Shown one piece after another: positions 10,760-22,471 of a stretch of 64,000 bases of DNA. Positions within the stretch are counted from its first letter, which is position 1. Each line of letters starts with the position of its first letter. The position numbers and the translations under genes were made by a program. This stretch comes from Piezodorus guildinii. Taxonomy: Eukaryota; Arthropoda; Insecta; Hemiptera; Pentatomidae. The notes beneath the pieces are model-generated. The model searched no databases. It worked only from the letters and a program-made list of their open reading frames with translations, and was not told where the DNA came from. Location: positions 141,387,143 to 141,451,142 of the forward strand of contig CM041292.1 in assembly GCA_023052935.1 (NCBI GenBank), in the 5' to 3' direction.

Positions 10760-10998
10760 CTCCATCCATGGTAAAATCCATTCTCATTCAAACCGACGAG
10801 TTTCAATCCTTGCATTGAATATAATAATCGCAATAAATAATTGCATAATAATCGTCTGAGGCGCCTGAAAAGAAGATGGACTCGACCTTCTGGTTTAGAT
10901 TACCAACTAGAGTGTTGCTATACAAGCTTTTTTCATCTATTTTACCTTAAAGATTATTTACTTGGTGTATTATCCAATACAGTTGTAAATTTCAATAA
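10760..10998 (+). mobile_element. Jockey-like LINE 3' end (family J1)
   Basis: Sense copy: the C-terminal segment (GCGCCTGAAAAGAAGATGG) is followed by the family 3' UTR, ending ACAGTTGTAAATTTCAATAA and an (ATA)n tail. SINE-A starts about 30 bp after the tail. Confidence 0.7.
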
Positions 10999-11031
10999 AT
11001 AATAATAATATAAATATAACATTAATTTTAT

Positions 11032-11173
11032 GGAGCGGCGTGGTCTAGTGGGTAGAGCGCTAGTCAACTGTGCTCCGGGTCCTGGGTCGAATCCCGGTTG
11101 TGGCGGAATATTATTTATTCTGTAATTTCAACCGAGGGGCGATCCTGGGTTATGGATATCCTCCTGTGGCATA
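11032..11173 (+). mobile_element. SINE-A copy, 3' part replaced
   Basis: It has a complete tRNA-like head with A box (GTGGTCTAGTGGGTAGAGCG) and B box (GGGTCGAATCCCGG), then the family spacer around GAATATTATTTATTCTG. The SINE match stops near 11173 and is followed directly by the last 43 bases of repeat R445. Confidence 0.8.
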
Positions 11174-11216
11174 CGATCGAAATACTTTCCCTTACTATAC
11201 ATAGTAAGTGAAAGTA
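11174..11216 (+). repeat. Detached 3' hairpin end of R445
   Basis: GATCGAAATACTTTCCC and the hairpin 11184-11215 match the end of the 9.1-kb R445 copy almost exactly. No other R445 sequence precedes it. It is joined to the truncated SINE-A. Confidence 0.7.
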
Positions 11217-11720
11217 AAAAAAGGCCTTTTTAAAATATTTCTTGTAAGACATTTCCTAAACATCTTTTATTTATTTATTTTTTTCATCTTATCGTTTTTT
11301 GCCGTTGTTGTTAAAAATGTGCTATTATTGATTTATATTTTATGCGATTGATTTATTGATTAAGTGAAATAATATTTATATATATATTTTGTTTGTTTCA
11401 GGTGAGTGTCTTGTTGGTCTGAATTTCGTTTTAGCAGTAAGTTTATTTAATTCATTGTTATGATATTTTATTAAATAATATATTATTAAGTTTTGCTCTT
11501 CTAAAATAATATAATGTCAGTTTGTGCTGTATTAAAAAAAAAAAAGAGTAATTCTTAGATATAAAACACTCAAGCTTTAATTGTTTGATTGTTGAATTAA
11601 ATGCAAATATATGATGAGTATTTTTAGCTATATCCTAATAAATGCTAAGCAATTGCCGCTTTTAGGCATTTATGGTTTTATTATTATCGGAGCTATTATC
11701 AATCTAAAAAATTGAATAAA

Positions 11721-11811
<91 letters not shown>

Positions 11812-12729
11812 GTTTGAAATAATTCGGGTTTTAGGTCATTAAACAATTATATACATTTAAATTCATAATTTTGACATAAAACAATTACTCCTAAGGTGAA
11901 TAAACAAAAAAAAAAAAAAAAAAAAAAAAAAAATGTAATATAACCAGGATATATTCATTCCCTCCGAGAACTGTATCCCCCGTGTTGAATAGCCATAAAC
12001 GTTTTGAATATTTTAATGTTTTAAATGTAGAAGAGGTAGTTCGTTGCTCTGAAGCTGATCAAATAATTCTTAAACCACCACCAATTCACGCAAAATAAGT
12101 TTATAATGATGAACAATTTTTTGATTATCATAAGTATACCTAAGGCCACCTGGTGGCATCTTTAGGTACTCCTAGATAACCCAGGATTCACATGTTCTGA
12201 CAAGATACAAGAGAAAATAGACATAATGAGCACTCCATCATTTTAGCTAGATAAATTCCCCAACAGTATGGAAGAGTAAGGACATTTGAGCCTGCTGGTT
12301 CGGGATGAAGAATGAGGATTCAAGAGGAAAGTCCACCCCAGAACTATTTCATTTATACTTATGGTGAAAGTACCTTTTAAAGCTTATAGTCTTATTTTCA
12401 TAAACGATTCTCGTAAGAAAAGTCCAGTTGCCATCTTTATTCGGAACAAGAAGTTAAATCCCGAAGGTTGCCGGAAGTCAAAGTTACAACAAGTTTTCAA
12501 ATAATTGGGCTTTGGTGGGTATGAAGAATTTCTGGTATAAAAATATTTATAAATATTAAAAAAAATTCAGTTATATGTAAAATTTTAATTGAAGAAAAGT
12601 AATCATCTGTGGATGGGTCTGATGATTGCTGATAAATCATTCATGTTTCTCAGCTTTTGCTTTGTTATGCAGATCATTTTATTTTTTTAAATTTAAACGT
12701 TAATTTTTGATTACTAATTTTATCATTCG
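11217..12729. other. A+T-rich DNA with (TA)n and poly(A)
   Basis: A (TA)n tract runs from about 11729 to 11806, and a poly(A) run of over 20 starts near 11908 after GGTGAATAAAC, which looks like a retrotransposed 3' end. The segment 12140-12520 is more complex but unassigned. Confidence 0.6.
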
Positions 12730-12957
12730 AAGGAGTGTGGTGTAGTGGATAGAGCACTAGTCTACTCTTCTCCGGCATAGGGATTGGTTTTGGGGTAGCT
12801 CACCCAGCTCTAAAGTGGGAATTGTGAAATTTGGGGAATGAGCGTGATCTCGAGCTAATCACTTCATTGCACGACCGTTTGATTAATAAACAGTACGGAT
12901 CTCTATATGTACTGAACGTCAGACCCTTTGTGGGTTTTAGAGGTGCAGATTTTATCC
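12730..12957 (+). mobile_element. SINE-A copy, internally shortened
   Basis: The A box (GTGTAGTGGATAGAGCACTAG) is intact. The B box and spacer are shortened. The body (TCTAAAGTGGG, then GAGCGTGATCTCGAG) and the end (TGGGTTTTAGAGGTGCAGAT) are recognisable. Confidence 0.75.
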
Positions 12958-14218
12958 ATGTATTTTTTCTATTTTTTTTTTTTTTTTTTAGTTCTCTCAT
13001 AAATAAATTGTAGCGGTATTCACTTCCTAAAATACTATTTATATTGTTCAAGAATAGCCATTTAGTGTGATAAAAACACATCAAACCGACAGAACTTGAA
13101 AGAATGTCAAAATAATATAATTAAAAAAAATTATTTGGAAGCGGAACAATGGGAGAGTAGACTGGTTCAATTGTATGATGATGCTGAACAATCCTTAGCT
13201 ACTCTAACAGGAATGTAAACCCAGCTCGGGTAAAGTGGCTACACTCCATTTGGCTGGAGAGGCTTGCAAGTCAAGTCATTAGAATAAATGCGCCCCCCTC
13301 CTCGTTATTTGGATCTCCTCAATTCACTGTTGGCACAGCTCTGCAATCTACCCGTTTACCGTACAAGTTTTAAACCGTCTTCTTCTCCCTATTGCTTTTG
13401 TTTATTGTGGATTAGTAATAGCTATCGGTGTTTGCCTCCTTTATCGATAATTAAAAAAATAAATAAACATATGAAAGAACATAGTAGCAAATTGTATGCG
13501 ATCGTTTTTTTGTTTTATTATAGTTTAAATTTGGTGATTGACAAAAATTTATCTCTTGTTATCCCACTTGTTTATTGTTTATTAATATTAACATTACATA
13601 TAAAATAAATTACTAACGATTTGGCCCTTATGTCCCATTTTTAAATATCACATATTTTTAATTCAGGTCCTAAAATATTTTAAAATAAAAAAAATGAGAA
13701 TAAAATTCTTACTTAACTCTCTCTGTTAATTCAATAAAAATTTTATTTATGCTGATATCTTATTTTTTATTTTCTTTCTTTTTCGATGGGTGTGTAAATT
13801 AAAACTGAAAAATTACCTTTAAATAACAAAATATCAAGAATAATTTCTCTAGTATGTTGTAGTGTAACTAGAAATATATATATATACAAAATAACATCTT
13901 AAAAAAGTATAACAATAATAATCAAAAGAAAAATAGAGAAACTAAAAATAAAATAAAAAGAAAAGTTACAAATGTTCCTAATCTTAGTTATTTCTACGTA
14001 TGTTTATCATGTATTTTTTCAATAACGCCATGAACGGTTATTATCTTTCTAAAATCAAGTCGAATTTGAAGTTTGAGTGAAGTGACTTCTTTTTTTATTT
14101 AAATTTTTAAATTACAAATAAAGTAGTCAAAGAATGGGTCAGATACAAGAGGAATAAAATAGTCTTCCATGAAGTTCATATAACAATAGAAACTTTTCTA
14201 TAATTTCAAAATTAAACA
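12958..14218. other. A+T-rich non-coding DNA
   Basis: At 13140-13440 there is a more complex patch (TGGCACAGCTCTGCAATC) with no recognised match. The remainder is simple A+T-rich sequence. An open frame at 13288-13608 has no recognisable domain. Confidence 0.5.
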
Positions 14219-14482
14219 TTGCAGTACTGTGGTAAGGCCAGGCATCTTGTATGGCATGACAACTATGAGGGTACTGAAAAGGAGGAGTTACTCAAAATAG
14301 AGAGAAGGATTTTCAGAAGAATTTATTGTCTAATAAGAACGCAGGAGGGATACAGATATAGATCAAACGAAGAGATCTACAGTAAAATTGTGAACTTTAA
14401 GATGATAGTAAGGAGTCGAAGGTTTAGTTTAGATGGGCGTATGGTCCAAACGAGCTATACGAGAATATGTTACAATTATTAG
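14219..14482 (+). mobile_element. LINE reverse-transcriptase C-terminal remnant
   Basis: An 87-codon open segment reads EELLKIERRIFRRIYCLIRT, then RYRSNEEIYSKI and RRFSLDGRMVQT. This is the pattern found downstream of the RT domain in endonuclease-type LINEs. The equivalent in the 52.8-kb element is EQRLKVFENKVLRKIFGP followed by RRLKWASKVVGL. It belongs to a different family. It has no catalytic residues and is truncated at both ends. Confidence 0.6.
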
Positions 14483-14692
14483 CCCTAAATTATTTATGCC
14501 TTTTTCTTTTGTGTTTCAGTTTTGAGCTCATAAGTGTTTTACACTTATTATTTAGGCCCAGATTAAAGCAGGAACTATTCCTCCGACTTTAAATTATTAT
14601 GTTTCATAACGGTTGTAAAAGTTAGTGATAGACTCTAATTACATAAACCAATAGGTATATTATTTTAAGACATGTTACCCAAATAAAGTCTA

Positions 14693-15637
14693 TTGGGTGG
14701 TTTCACATGAAATGTCCGTTTTTATAGTTTCTGAAATACATAAAGGATTTTGCAGGTCTCTGTTGTTTTCTTCCGAATGTTTACATATTTAAAGTAAACA
14801 GTTACTAATCCTCTACCTTTGTATTATAAACATTAGCTTCCCAATCAATTACTCACTTTTAAGTATACCTCCAAATATGAACATGGAAACACGCGATTTC
14901 TGAGTAATATTTTTGTACGAGTTTAAACTCGGCCATTCAGCAGCTGTGGCCGCTAGAAATATTTGCGGAAGGGTTTGGCGTTAAGGGCGTTTCGGGAAGG
15001 AGTGTTAACGAACGGACCATTCGCCGTTGGTTTGCTAAGTTTTCAGCTGGGGATACCGACTTGGAAAACTTGCCCCGAGGAAGACCTCCGTCCGTAATAG
15101 ACAACGATGTCCTCAAACATACAGTAGAAGGAAACCCCTACCAAACAGTTAAAGGACTCTCAGCACAACTAAATGCAAGTGCATTTAGTGCATTTTTACC
15201 GTTTCCAGACATTTAAAGTGTATTGGGAAAGTAAAAAAGCTCGATACATGGGTACCTCATGAGCTTTACCTACTGAGCGGCATGTTTCAAAACATACCGT
15301 GCGAAAATTGAAAGAACTGGGCTACGAAGTTCTTCCGCACCCACCATATTCTCCCGACTTGTCTCCAACAGATTATCACCTGTTCAGGAATTTAGACAAC
15401 TTCGTAAAGGGAAAACTTTTTGAAAATGATGATCAAGTGAAAAGTGCGTTTTCAGATTTTGTTTCACTTCAAAGCTCAGATTTTTTCAGTTCGGGGATAA
15501 AAAAGTTGGTGTCACGTTGGGAAACATGTGTAGAAAAAGAAGGTAAATACTTCGAATAAAATTATCTTGTTTTAATATCGTATTTTTAATAAAAATCCTT
15601 TACCTTGAAGACGGACATTACCTATGGCACAACCCAA
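14693..15637 (+). mobile_element. Internally deleted mariner transposon
   Basis: Imperfect terminal inverted repeats (TTGGGTGGTTTCACATGAAA at the left, TTGGGTTGTGCCATAGGTAA read inward from the right) are flanked by TA at 14691-14692 and 15638-15639. The element spans 945 bp, against about 1.3 kb for autonomous mariners. The transposase survives as pieces: LYEFKLGHSAAVAARNI; the helix-turn-helix and GRPR region NERTIRRWFAKF; KVKKLDTWVPHEL; then a jump to HVSKHTVRKLKELGYEV and PPYSPDLSPTDYHLF. The segment between WVPHEL and HVSKH, which normally holds the first two catalytic aspartates, is missing. A frameshift also separates the first two pieces. It cannot encode active transposase. Confidence 0.9.
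15299..15559 (+). pseudogene. Mariner transposase C-terminal fragment
   Basis: An 86-codon open frame encodes the last part of a mariner transposase. PHPPYSPDLSPTDYHLF carries the third catalytic aspartate of the DD34D triad, and the frame ends at the family's usual C-terminus (SRWETCVEKEGKYFE). Upstream residues TERHVSK replace the DNARPHVSK expected around the second aspartate. It is a relic inside the deleted element and is not expected to cut DNA. Confidence 0.9.
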
Positions 15638-15639
15638 TA

Positions 15640-16940
15640 GATATGATATATTAACTGCTATTTTAACGCTTACTCTAAATCCTTTTCTAACCTATCAAAC
15701 CTTTCCTTGATTTTTTTATCATGATTTAACAACATATTCTAAAGGTGTAATTATAAAATTTTCAATATTCAACATAATATTGCTGCTTCAGTATGGAAGA
15801 ATTAAAGAAATTCTCTTTGTAAATATTGACAAAGTAAACTTCTTTTTTTTTTACTACCGTAGTTATAGAGGAGACGGCCTTCTGGTACGGTGTTAGGTGA
15901 CCTCAATATACCATCTCGGTGAATGGGGAAATCGTTAGAATTAAATTTACCGCCTCTCCGTGACTCTTACTTGCTCTAGTTCTCGCATTGTTTCCTTTAT
16001 TTTCTTTATATTACATATAAATTCATTATTTGTTGGTCTAACTTTCTGTTGTCGAGGTAATAAATTGTATTTTATTAGCTAGTAACATGGATTGATATTC
16101 AAAACTGGAAACAGAGAAAACTAGACCCATTTCCTCAGTAACTTATCATTGCAAAACTTGAAGAAAAGTCAACCATAGGCTTGGTTATACATGAAACTCT
16201 TGTCCGAATGATGATAATACGTAAAATAATGTTAAAATCTAATCTAGATTTATAGATAAAAGACGTAAATTTTAGGATTAATTTTTTAGAGATAACAAAT
16301 TAGTTCGATAATGCTTGCGTTAGTTTTTATTTTTTTCCCTGATCCCTATTATGTATAATTCTCGGATTTTCTATTTTTCTTAACCCCTTCACGTTTTCAG
16401 GAGTTGCGGAGTTATCAAAATGATCCTTGAACTGAAGAATATCTGCGTAGCTTAGTAAAAAAAAAAAAAGAAATTCAAATTATATTGAAATATTGCCTAT
16501 TGATTGAGTGGGAAAAATGTCATAAGCAATACAAACCTTTTAAAAGTAAATTGAATCTAAAATGGACATTTTTTCAGAGATAGGCCCTTAATAACTAAGA
16601 CAAGGTTCAACTTAAGTTACTATTACATTTTTGAAGTGATTTCTTGTTTGTGGATAACTCTATGATTTATTGCTTTATTATTTTTTATGTAAGGACTGGT
16701 ATATAAAGCATTCTCTGTGGCTTACACATCTTATTCATGATGTTTTTCTAAATTCCATCAAAGTTATTAGAGCACCTTATAGAATCCAGTTACATTAATA
16801 TTGTGTATTAAATTGTCAAAGGAAAAGTAAATAATGATTAAATTGGAGATAAAATGAGAGAGAGGAAGAAAGAAGGATATGACTGGAAGATTAGACAAAG
16901 AGGGACATGATGAGGACAAGCTGGGGTAGTATCGATCCGT
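15640..16940. other. A+T-rich DNA, mostly unassigned
   Basis: A GC-richer patch at 15855-15990 (GAGGAGACGGCCTTCTGG) is unassigned. Nothing else is recognised. Confidence 0.5.
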
Positions 16941-17073
16941 TTCTCCTCGCTCCGTAATCTCCACTCTCTTAAGCGCCACGCACACTCTTCCAGCCTTAGC
17001 TCCCCCAATCCTCTGCCTCTTCCCAGCAGCTCTTCATGTCGAGGTCTCAATCCCTGAAGGAAAGCACCCTGCG
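16941..17073 (+). CDS. Candidate 5' exon with short coding start (hypothetical)
   Basis: A GC-richer segment contains ATG at 17036-17038, preceded by an in-frame TAG and followed by MSRSQSLKESTLR. The exon would end at 17073, just before a consensus splice donor (CG|GTAAGC) at 17074. The coding part would be 38 nt and end two bases into a codon. I did not find its partner exon. Its phase does not join directly to either acceptor of the 62-kb exon, so at least one intervening exon outside my recognition would be needed. The assignment is speculative: the evidence is only composition, the donor and the clean ATG. Confidence 0.2.
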
Positions 17074-17239
17074 GTAAGCAGTTCCTTTTATTCATTGACT
17101 GACTATTCGATGTCGTTTTGCAGTCACCAATTTCGACAAAACATTGTTCCATAGTCTGAAATACAGGACACGTGTTTCGGAATTTCTTCAAATATACCGT
17201 AGAATAATACAAATAGAATAAAAGTATTTCATTTTATAT

Positions 17240-17530
17240 TTGGAATATTAACAACTTTATTGATTCAATATAAGTAAATGGGATTGATTTGAGATTAAGA
17301 CACATGATTGTCCTATGAAGAAACTACCCATTGGTGGAACTCCAATGTCCAATTTATTGTAAGAGGTCTCTTGGCCATCTTCTTTTAAGTCGCCTCAGTG
17401 GATTGTCAGGAATAGATGTTGAGGAGAGGTCACGGATAAGCGGGTTTGAGTGGGCAGGAAGTTTGGAATGGAAGGATGTATATCTGGATCGGGCTAAGTT
17501 TTCAACTAATTTCATATTTAGGTCTTTGTG
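17240..17530 (-). mobile_element. Jockey-like LINE 3' end (family J1)
   Basis: Reverse copy. The plus strand shows the terminal TATTAACAACTTTATTGATT, then AACTACCCATTGG, then GTCGCCTCAGTGGATTGTCA, the complement of the conserved C-terminal codons. It is decayed and truncated. Confidence 0.65.
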
Positions 17531-17809
17531 GATAATTATTTGGAATATGATTTTTTTTTTTTAATTACCCTCAGAATGGCTTTCATTTTCACTTACCTAT
17601 GTATGAAATATATTGCCTATATATTGCAAGTCCAGCAAGAAGACGAAATGGTGTATGCAACTGAAATTTCATATTTGAAACAACCATTAGCTATAAGCCC
17701 AAGATTTTTTTTTCAGATTTATCTTGTGCACTGCAGCCTCTTATTAGGCTTATTAATTGCTATCCATTCTCCTATTAATATAGGGTTATTTTCGTGGTGA
17801 ATCTGACCA
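17531..17809. other. A+T-rich non-coding DNA
   Basis: No recognisable feature. Confidence 0.4.
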
Positions 17810-18850
17810 AACTATAGGGGTTATACAGTTGATACAACTTAGGGTCTATAATACTGTCGCTGCCAAAATGGTAAAACCGTATCCTGGCAATCTCTGGACA
17901 AATGCATATCACATGAAATGCAGTTTCATCTTCCTTCTTGCAGAATCTGCAAGTCGGTCAGGCGACCAAACTCTTATGATGGTGATGCATGTTGCATGCT
18001 GACAGTATCCTGTATACAGTCCTGTCACTCTCCTCAAGGTTATCCTATAGTGTACAACTTCTCTCTTTGTAGGGTCTCTCCAAAAACATCTTGGAGTGAT
18101 GCTGCTTTCCAGTATTCTTCCAATATTTCGTGGATCTATTGCCAGCAGCCGCATTGATCAAACCTTCCGCATAGCTGAGGCTTATTCCACACACAGGTTC
18201 GGGTGTAGAGGGTAACTGAGCAGAACCCATCCATGCGAGGCTATTAGCTCTCTCATTGGCTATAATGACTGAATGGCCAGGCACCCAATGGACTCGGATC
18301 TTATTCAGCAGGGACAATGTATTAAGACACCCCCTATTCATTTGGACCTAGCCATAGCAGTTTGTAGGACGCTCCGATAGCAGCTTCACTGTCGGTATGG
18401 ATAGTTATAAGCCTGTTTCTCATCCCTTCCAAAAATAGGATTTGAGCTCAGATATTCATCGCCATTACTTCAGCCTGAAAGATGGAAGTATGATTACCGA
18501 GATAGATATATATCCCTTCCCTGGATATGTCCATTCTTCATATTCCAGCCCCTGAACCTAACTCTGTCAGGGATCCGTCTGTATTACAATTGACTCCGTT
18601 GCACGGTCTATGTGAGTCAGTCCTATTTTAATCCTTACACAATAAAGTGTGTCCGTATATTTCTTTACGTGAAGATCAGAATGCATGGCTAGCACCGAAT
18701 CTTCATCAATCCTTCTGAACAAGTTACCATGGCCCCAGTATACCAGGGAGTTAGATCTTGTTCCTAGCTTAGAGAACCTATAGGCTGTGCTTAGTGCAGC
18801 CCGAGATGATAGTCATCTTATTCTCTAAAATCGACTGACCGGAAGTGCTG
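17810..18850 (-). mobile_element. LINE 3' remnant with RNase H domain
   Basis: Read leftward, the pieces are FQAEVMAMNI (the RNase H glutamate region), LITIHTDSEAAIGAS (aspartate), KIRVHWVPGHSVIIANERAN, and downstream a GYCQ/CxxC segment near 18.0 kb that fits the zinc-knuckle C-terminus of such LINEs. An RNase H domain after the RT is typical of the I/R1/Loa group. The usual NERAD aspartate is N here, and frameshifts separate the pieces, so it is dead. EN and RT regions are absent. Confidence 0.75.
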
Positions 18851-19579
18851 CTTTATCCCATGCATTTTGCAACTTTATTACGATTTACTCAAAAACGGCT
18901 GTTACGATTATGATTAAACTTACTATATAGATCTAATATTTTATGGGCTTAAATAAGGTGTAAGCTTCATGCTGATTGAAATAGTCTGTCATGACTTACA
19001 TAGCGAATTTTTTGTATTTAAAGAAAATACAAAAAATTCGCTTTCTCTTAAGTACTTTTAATTTTTTACTTTCCAAGAGATTGACCATATCATCTCATTG
19101 ACATTGATGAAGAACTTAAAGAGTATAATCTTTTATAATAGAATGGAACTAGATTATTTTATATTTACGAGGATTTTGAAACTATAAAAGGTATTCAAGA
19201 ACTTTCAGGTTGAGTGTTAGTGGTAACTTGATATTCCTACGTGAAAGATTGGAAGAAATGAGACACAATTGTTTGCACATTTTGAATTCCCCTAATATCA
19301 CATGCAGTGTTTTTACACACTGTGCGTCGTTCTTTAAAGCCTCATTTTCTGATATATATTTATGTGGGATATATTTATATAAATAAACATTTAATATTAG
19401 TCTAAAGCTTGTGTTTTTTTAGTATGATGCTTCTATTAGTGTTAAATTTCCGAAATAATTCTAGATCGAATCACGAGTCATAGTACTGATAAGAGCAAGA
19501 CAGGTCCTACCATTATCTTGAAAAATGCCCTTTATTAGTACATTAACTCTGTAAAAAAATTTATTGATCTTTTATTTAG

Positions 19580-19649
<70 letters not shown>

Positions 19650-20810
19650 AATTAATTAAGTAAGATAAATATATGGTATATACCTTTATCGCAGTTTCCT
19701 TAAGTTTGAACTTTTTCTTCTCTCACCTGCCATTAAATATTTTTTTCTTTATAGGGCTTAAATTTTTCAACAAAACACCCATTATTAAAGAGCATTATTT
19801 TTTTTAATGACTAAAACTCTCCGTAATTCTTATTGTTATGAAGAGGAGGCTTCCAAGGCTTAAATACCCTTTTTCGATAATAAGCTTATATATTCTTAAC
19901 TTATTTGTTTGTTTTCCTTTTCGACATTATTTTATGATATAATTAGAATTGAGTTTTATTTTTTTTTTCATATTAAGTTGGATTTTTTTTTAAGCCAATT
20001 AAATCGGAATTATAAAAATGTTTTTTATTCTTCGTGGAAATCTTTTATATTTCTCATTATTTTGTAAAAATTTCGTTGTTAATTTCTTATTACTTATTTG
20101 TTTTACTCATTTCTTCTTGATAATATCTTTCTTTGTAAAATATTTCTAAATTGTTTAACATTAATATTTTTATATTCTGTCAATATAGATTTCTTTCTTA
20201 GCATAATTACTTTAGTAAATAACTTAGCCAACCCTTCTAAAGTCCACCTTTGACGAAAAATTCGCAAAACAAAAAAAAAAAAACTTCCTGGGATTGACTT
20301 TTGCCCTTGCTGTGAACAGTAAACGGTTGAAAAAATGATTTTGTTTTCCAGTAAATAATTTCTGATCTACAAAAAGGGGGAAATTGACTTACTTTTTTAT
20401 CCTAAAGTTTTTTAGAGCGTTACATTTAACCCTTGTTCATGTAAAAAGAAAGAAAATAAAAATCCTATTGCCTTACATTGGTGTTTTAGAGAAAGAAAAA
20501 TGTCGATATCATTTTAAAAAGTGAGATAAAACATTGCAGTTTCTGAATGGTTTATTATTTGTTGTTTTTTTTAGAGTCAAGAGCCGATTTAGTAAAACTG
20601 ACGGACTTGTTGAGTTTTTATTTATTTTTTTTTTGTTTAATAGAAATCTGTGACAAATCTTTTGATCGGTTATTTAGCCCTGCTTATAATAATATTTGGT
20701 TTTGAGTGAAATAATGTGGTATTAATGGGGAATACGTTTTTTAAAAAGTAATTTATTCTTTTATTTTTTTATTAATTTAACATCACTTAATGCTCCTGTG
20801 GTTAATCGGA
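18851..20810. other. A+T-rich DNA with palindrome and (TA)n
   Basis: It holds the short palindrome at 19002-19042 and a (TA)n tract at about 19581-19646. The rest is homopolymer-rich, non-coding and unassigned. Confidence 0.6.
19002..19042. repeat. Perfect 18-bp inverted repeat, 5-base loop
   Basis: AGCGAATTTTTTGTATTT at 19002-19019 is exactly complementary to 19025-19042 across AAAGA. It would form a strong hairpin in RNA or single-stranded DNA. There is no poly-U track or gene nearby to call it a terminator. Confidence 0.8.
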
Positions 20811-21044
20811 CGATGACACAGTGGGAGTCCTAAAATTTTCATATCCGGGTTTAATTAGGATAGGGTTCTTTAAATAGTACCTGTCATCGCAAAGGCTCGG
20901 AACCACCTTTTTTCGTCCCCACTGAAGGACGTATAAATAAGGATTTTTTATTCCATTAAAAAATCCCAGGGCTATCTGCTAGTGTAGAATAGGCGGCCTT
21001 AGGCATAGAAGGCTGTAATGCTCGTTACTACACCACAGGTGACC
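20811..21044 (-). mobile_element. SINE-C copy, tRNA-like
   Basis: It aligns with 7.90-8.13 kb on the same strand, sharing ACACAGTGGGAGTCCTAAA, GGTTTAATTAGGATAGG and CACCACAGGTGACC. The A-box-like part is GGTGTAGTAACGAGCATTA on the minus strand. The B box is decayed. Confidence 0.6.
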
Positions 21045-21879
21045 GCATTCTTTCCTCGAATGATATATTTTCATGTAAAATATTTTTATAATTGTGTAAC
21101 ATTAACATATTTCCTGTATTAAAAAACGTAATCTTCGATTTGTTGATCTATGGTTTAGCCATGGAATCATAGCTTTGTAAGAGATAAGGAGAGATAAGGA
21201 CGATGACAGATGAATGGAATGATCCGGATGGAGTCCAAACTGTATTATTGGATGTCAGCTGCCGTCAGTGCTTTGATGGATTGCCTCAGTGCCGTGTCAG
21301 TGCCTTCTTGTTTTCCCTTTATTTTCGCACTGTTTCCTGTTTACCTTCTTTCATCCTACCGGTTCTGATTTGACTGTCATTGTTTAGCCAGGTTGACCTT
21401 TTTTATTATATTCGATTTTTACTTCTTTTTTTTTCTCGTTTTTCCTGAATGAAGGGAGTTCGTTAATAATCCGTACACGGCGGTGACCAGAGGCTGTGAT
21501 GGTAATAAAGAGCTTCATATCATTGAGTATTCAATGCGCTATTTCCGCTTTGCATTATTCATGTCTATAATCATCGTGTGTTCTGGAGCAAAAAATTCAT
21601 CGCTGGGTATTCATAAACAAAATATTCTCCTCTGTCTTTTTTATCTCTAAAATACAGAGGGCTATTTACAACACTTCAATTAATCAGATTATTTTTTAGT
21701 TTGATGTACAATTTTCGTTTGATACACTGTGTAAATTAGTTATTATTATTCTTTGGAGGTATTCATATACAATTTATAATTCATATTGGAAAAAAACATA
21801 AAAATGCAATTCTAACGTACCAGGTTTACATTTATATTCATTGCTATGGCTCTCCAAAATCTTTTTAATTTTTTTTTTA
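21045..21879. other. Unassigned, with a unique GC-richer island
   Basis: The patch at 21175-21480 (GTCAGCTGCCGTCAGTGC, then TTGCCTCAGTGCCGTGTCAG) is more complex than its flanks and matches no repeat here. It may be a conserved non-coding element. The remainder is A+T-rich. Confidence 0.3.
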
Positions 21880-22018
21880 TCTTGATATATTTCTATTCAC
21901 ACCTGTCTTGCGGCTGACAATCAGTGAATGAGAATGACAATATAGATGATGTGGCGTGACGTGCATGATGGAGAGAGGATGCTCTGCAACAACTCTTTCC
22001 TTGGAGGTCCCTCATCCA
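21880..22018 (-). mobile_element. Jockey-like LINE extreme 3' end (family J2)
   Basis: The plus strand shows CACCTGTCTTGCGGCTGAC, TGGCGTGACGTGCATGATGG and a truncated junction. This matches the 3' UTR of the 2.5-kb and 48.5-kb copies. Confidence 0.65.
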
Positions 22019-22023
22019 TGATA

Positions 22024-22241
22024 GAATAGAATGAGTTTATTTGTCTTTGGGGGTTCTCCATACAAATAGAGCCTGGTCAGGCTAAACATAACAAACATCA
22101 ATTAATAACAATTATAAGTAATAAACATGAAACGCAACAAATCACAATAGGATAATAGATAAGTATTAAACAGCATAGTAGAATAAACAAAATAAACAGA
22201 AAGTAACAAATTATACAGGTTTATATATATATATTATATAT

Positions 22242-22312
<71 letters not shown>

Positions 22313-22408
22313 CAATATATTTTTCTTATATCTTATATAGAAGTATTAAAGTATTTTATATTTTAAATAGTCTTTGAAATACAAATTTTTAATACATATA
22401 GTTTATTA

Positions 22409-22471
<63 letters not shown>

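Noticed and set aside
11040..11105. tRNA gene candidate with A and B boxes
   Set aside because: The head belongs to a repeated SINE. The copies are followed by a shared SINE body and lack a convincing mature cloverleaf and aminoacyl acceptor end.
13288..13608. 106-codon plus-strand open frame
   Set aside because: Hydrophobic low-complexity end, no domain or repeat match; likely chance in A+T-rich DNA.
16838..17212. 124-codon minus-strand open frame
   Set aside because: No recognisable domain, mixed composition; it opposes the candidate exon with the splice donor on the plus strand. Not enough support.
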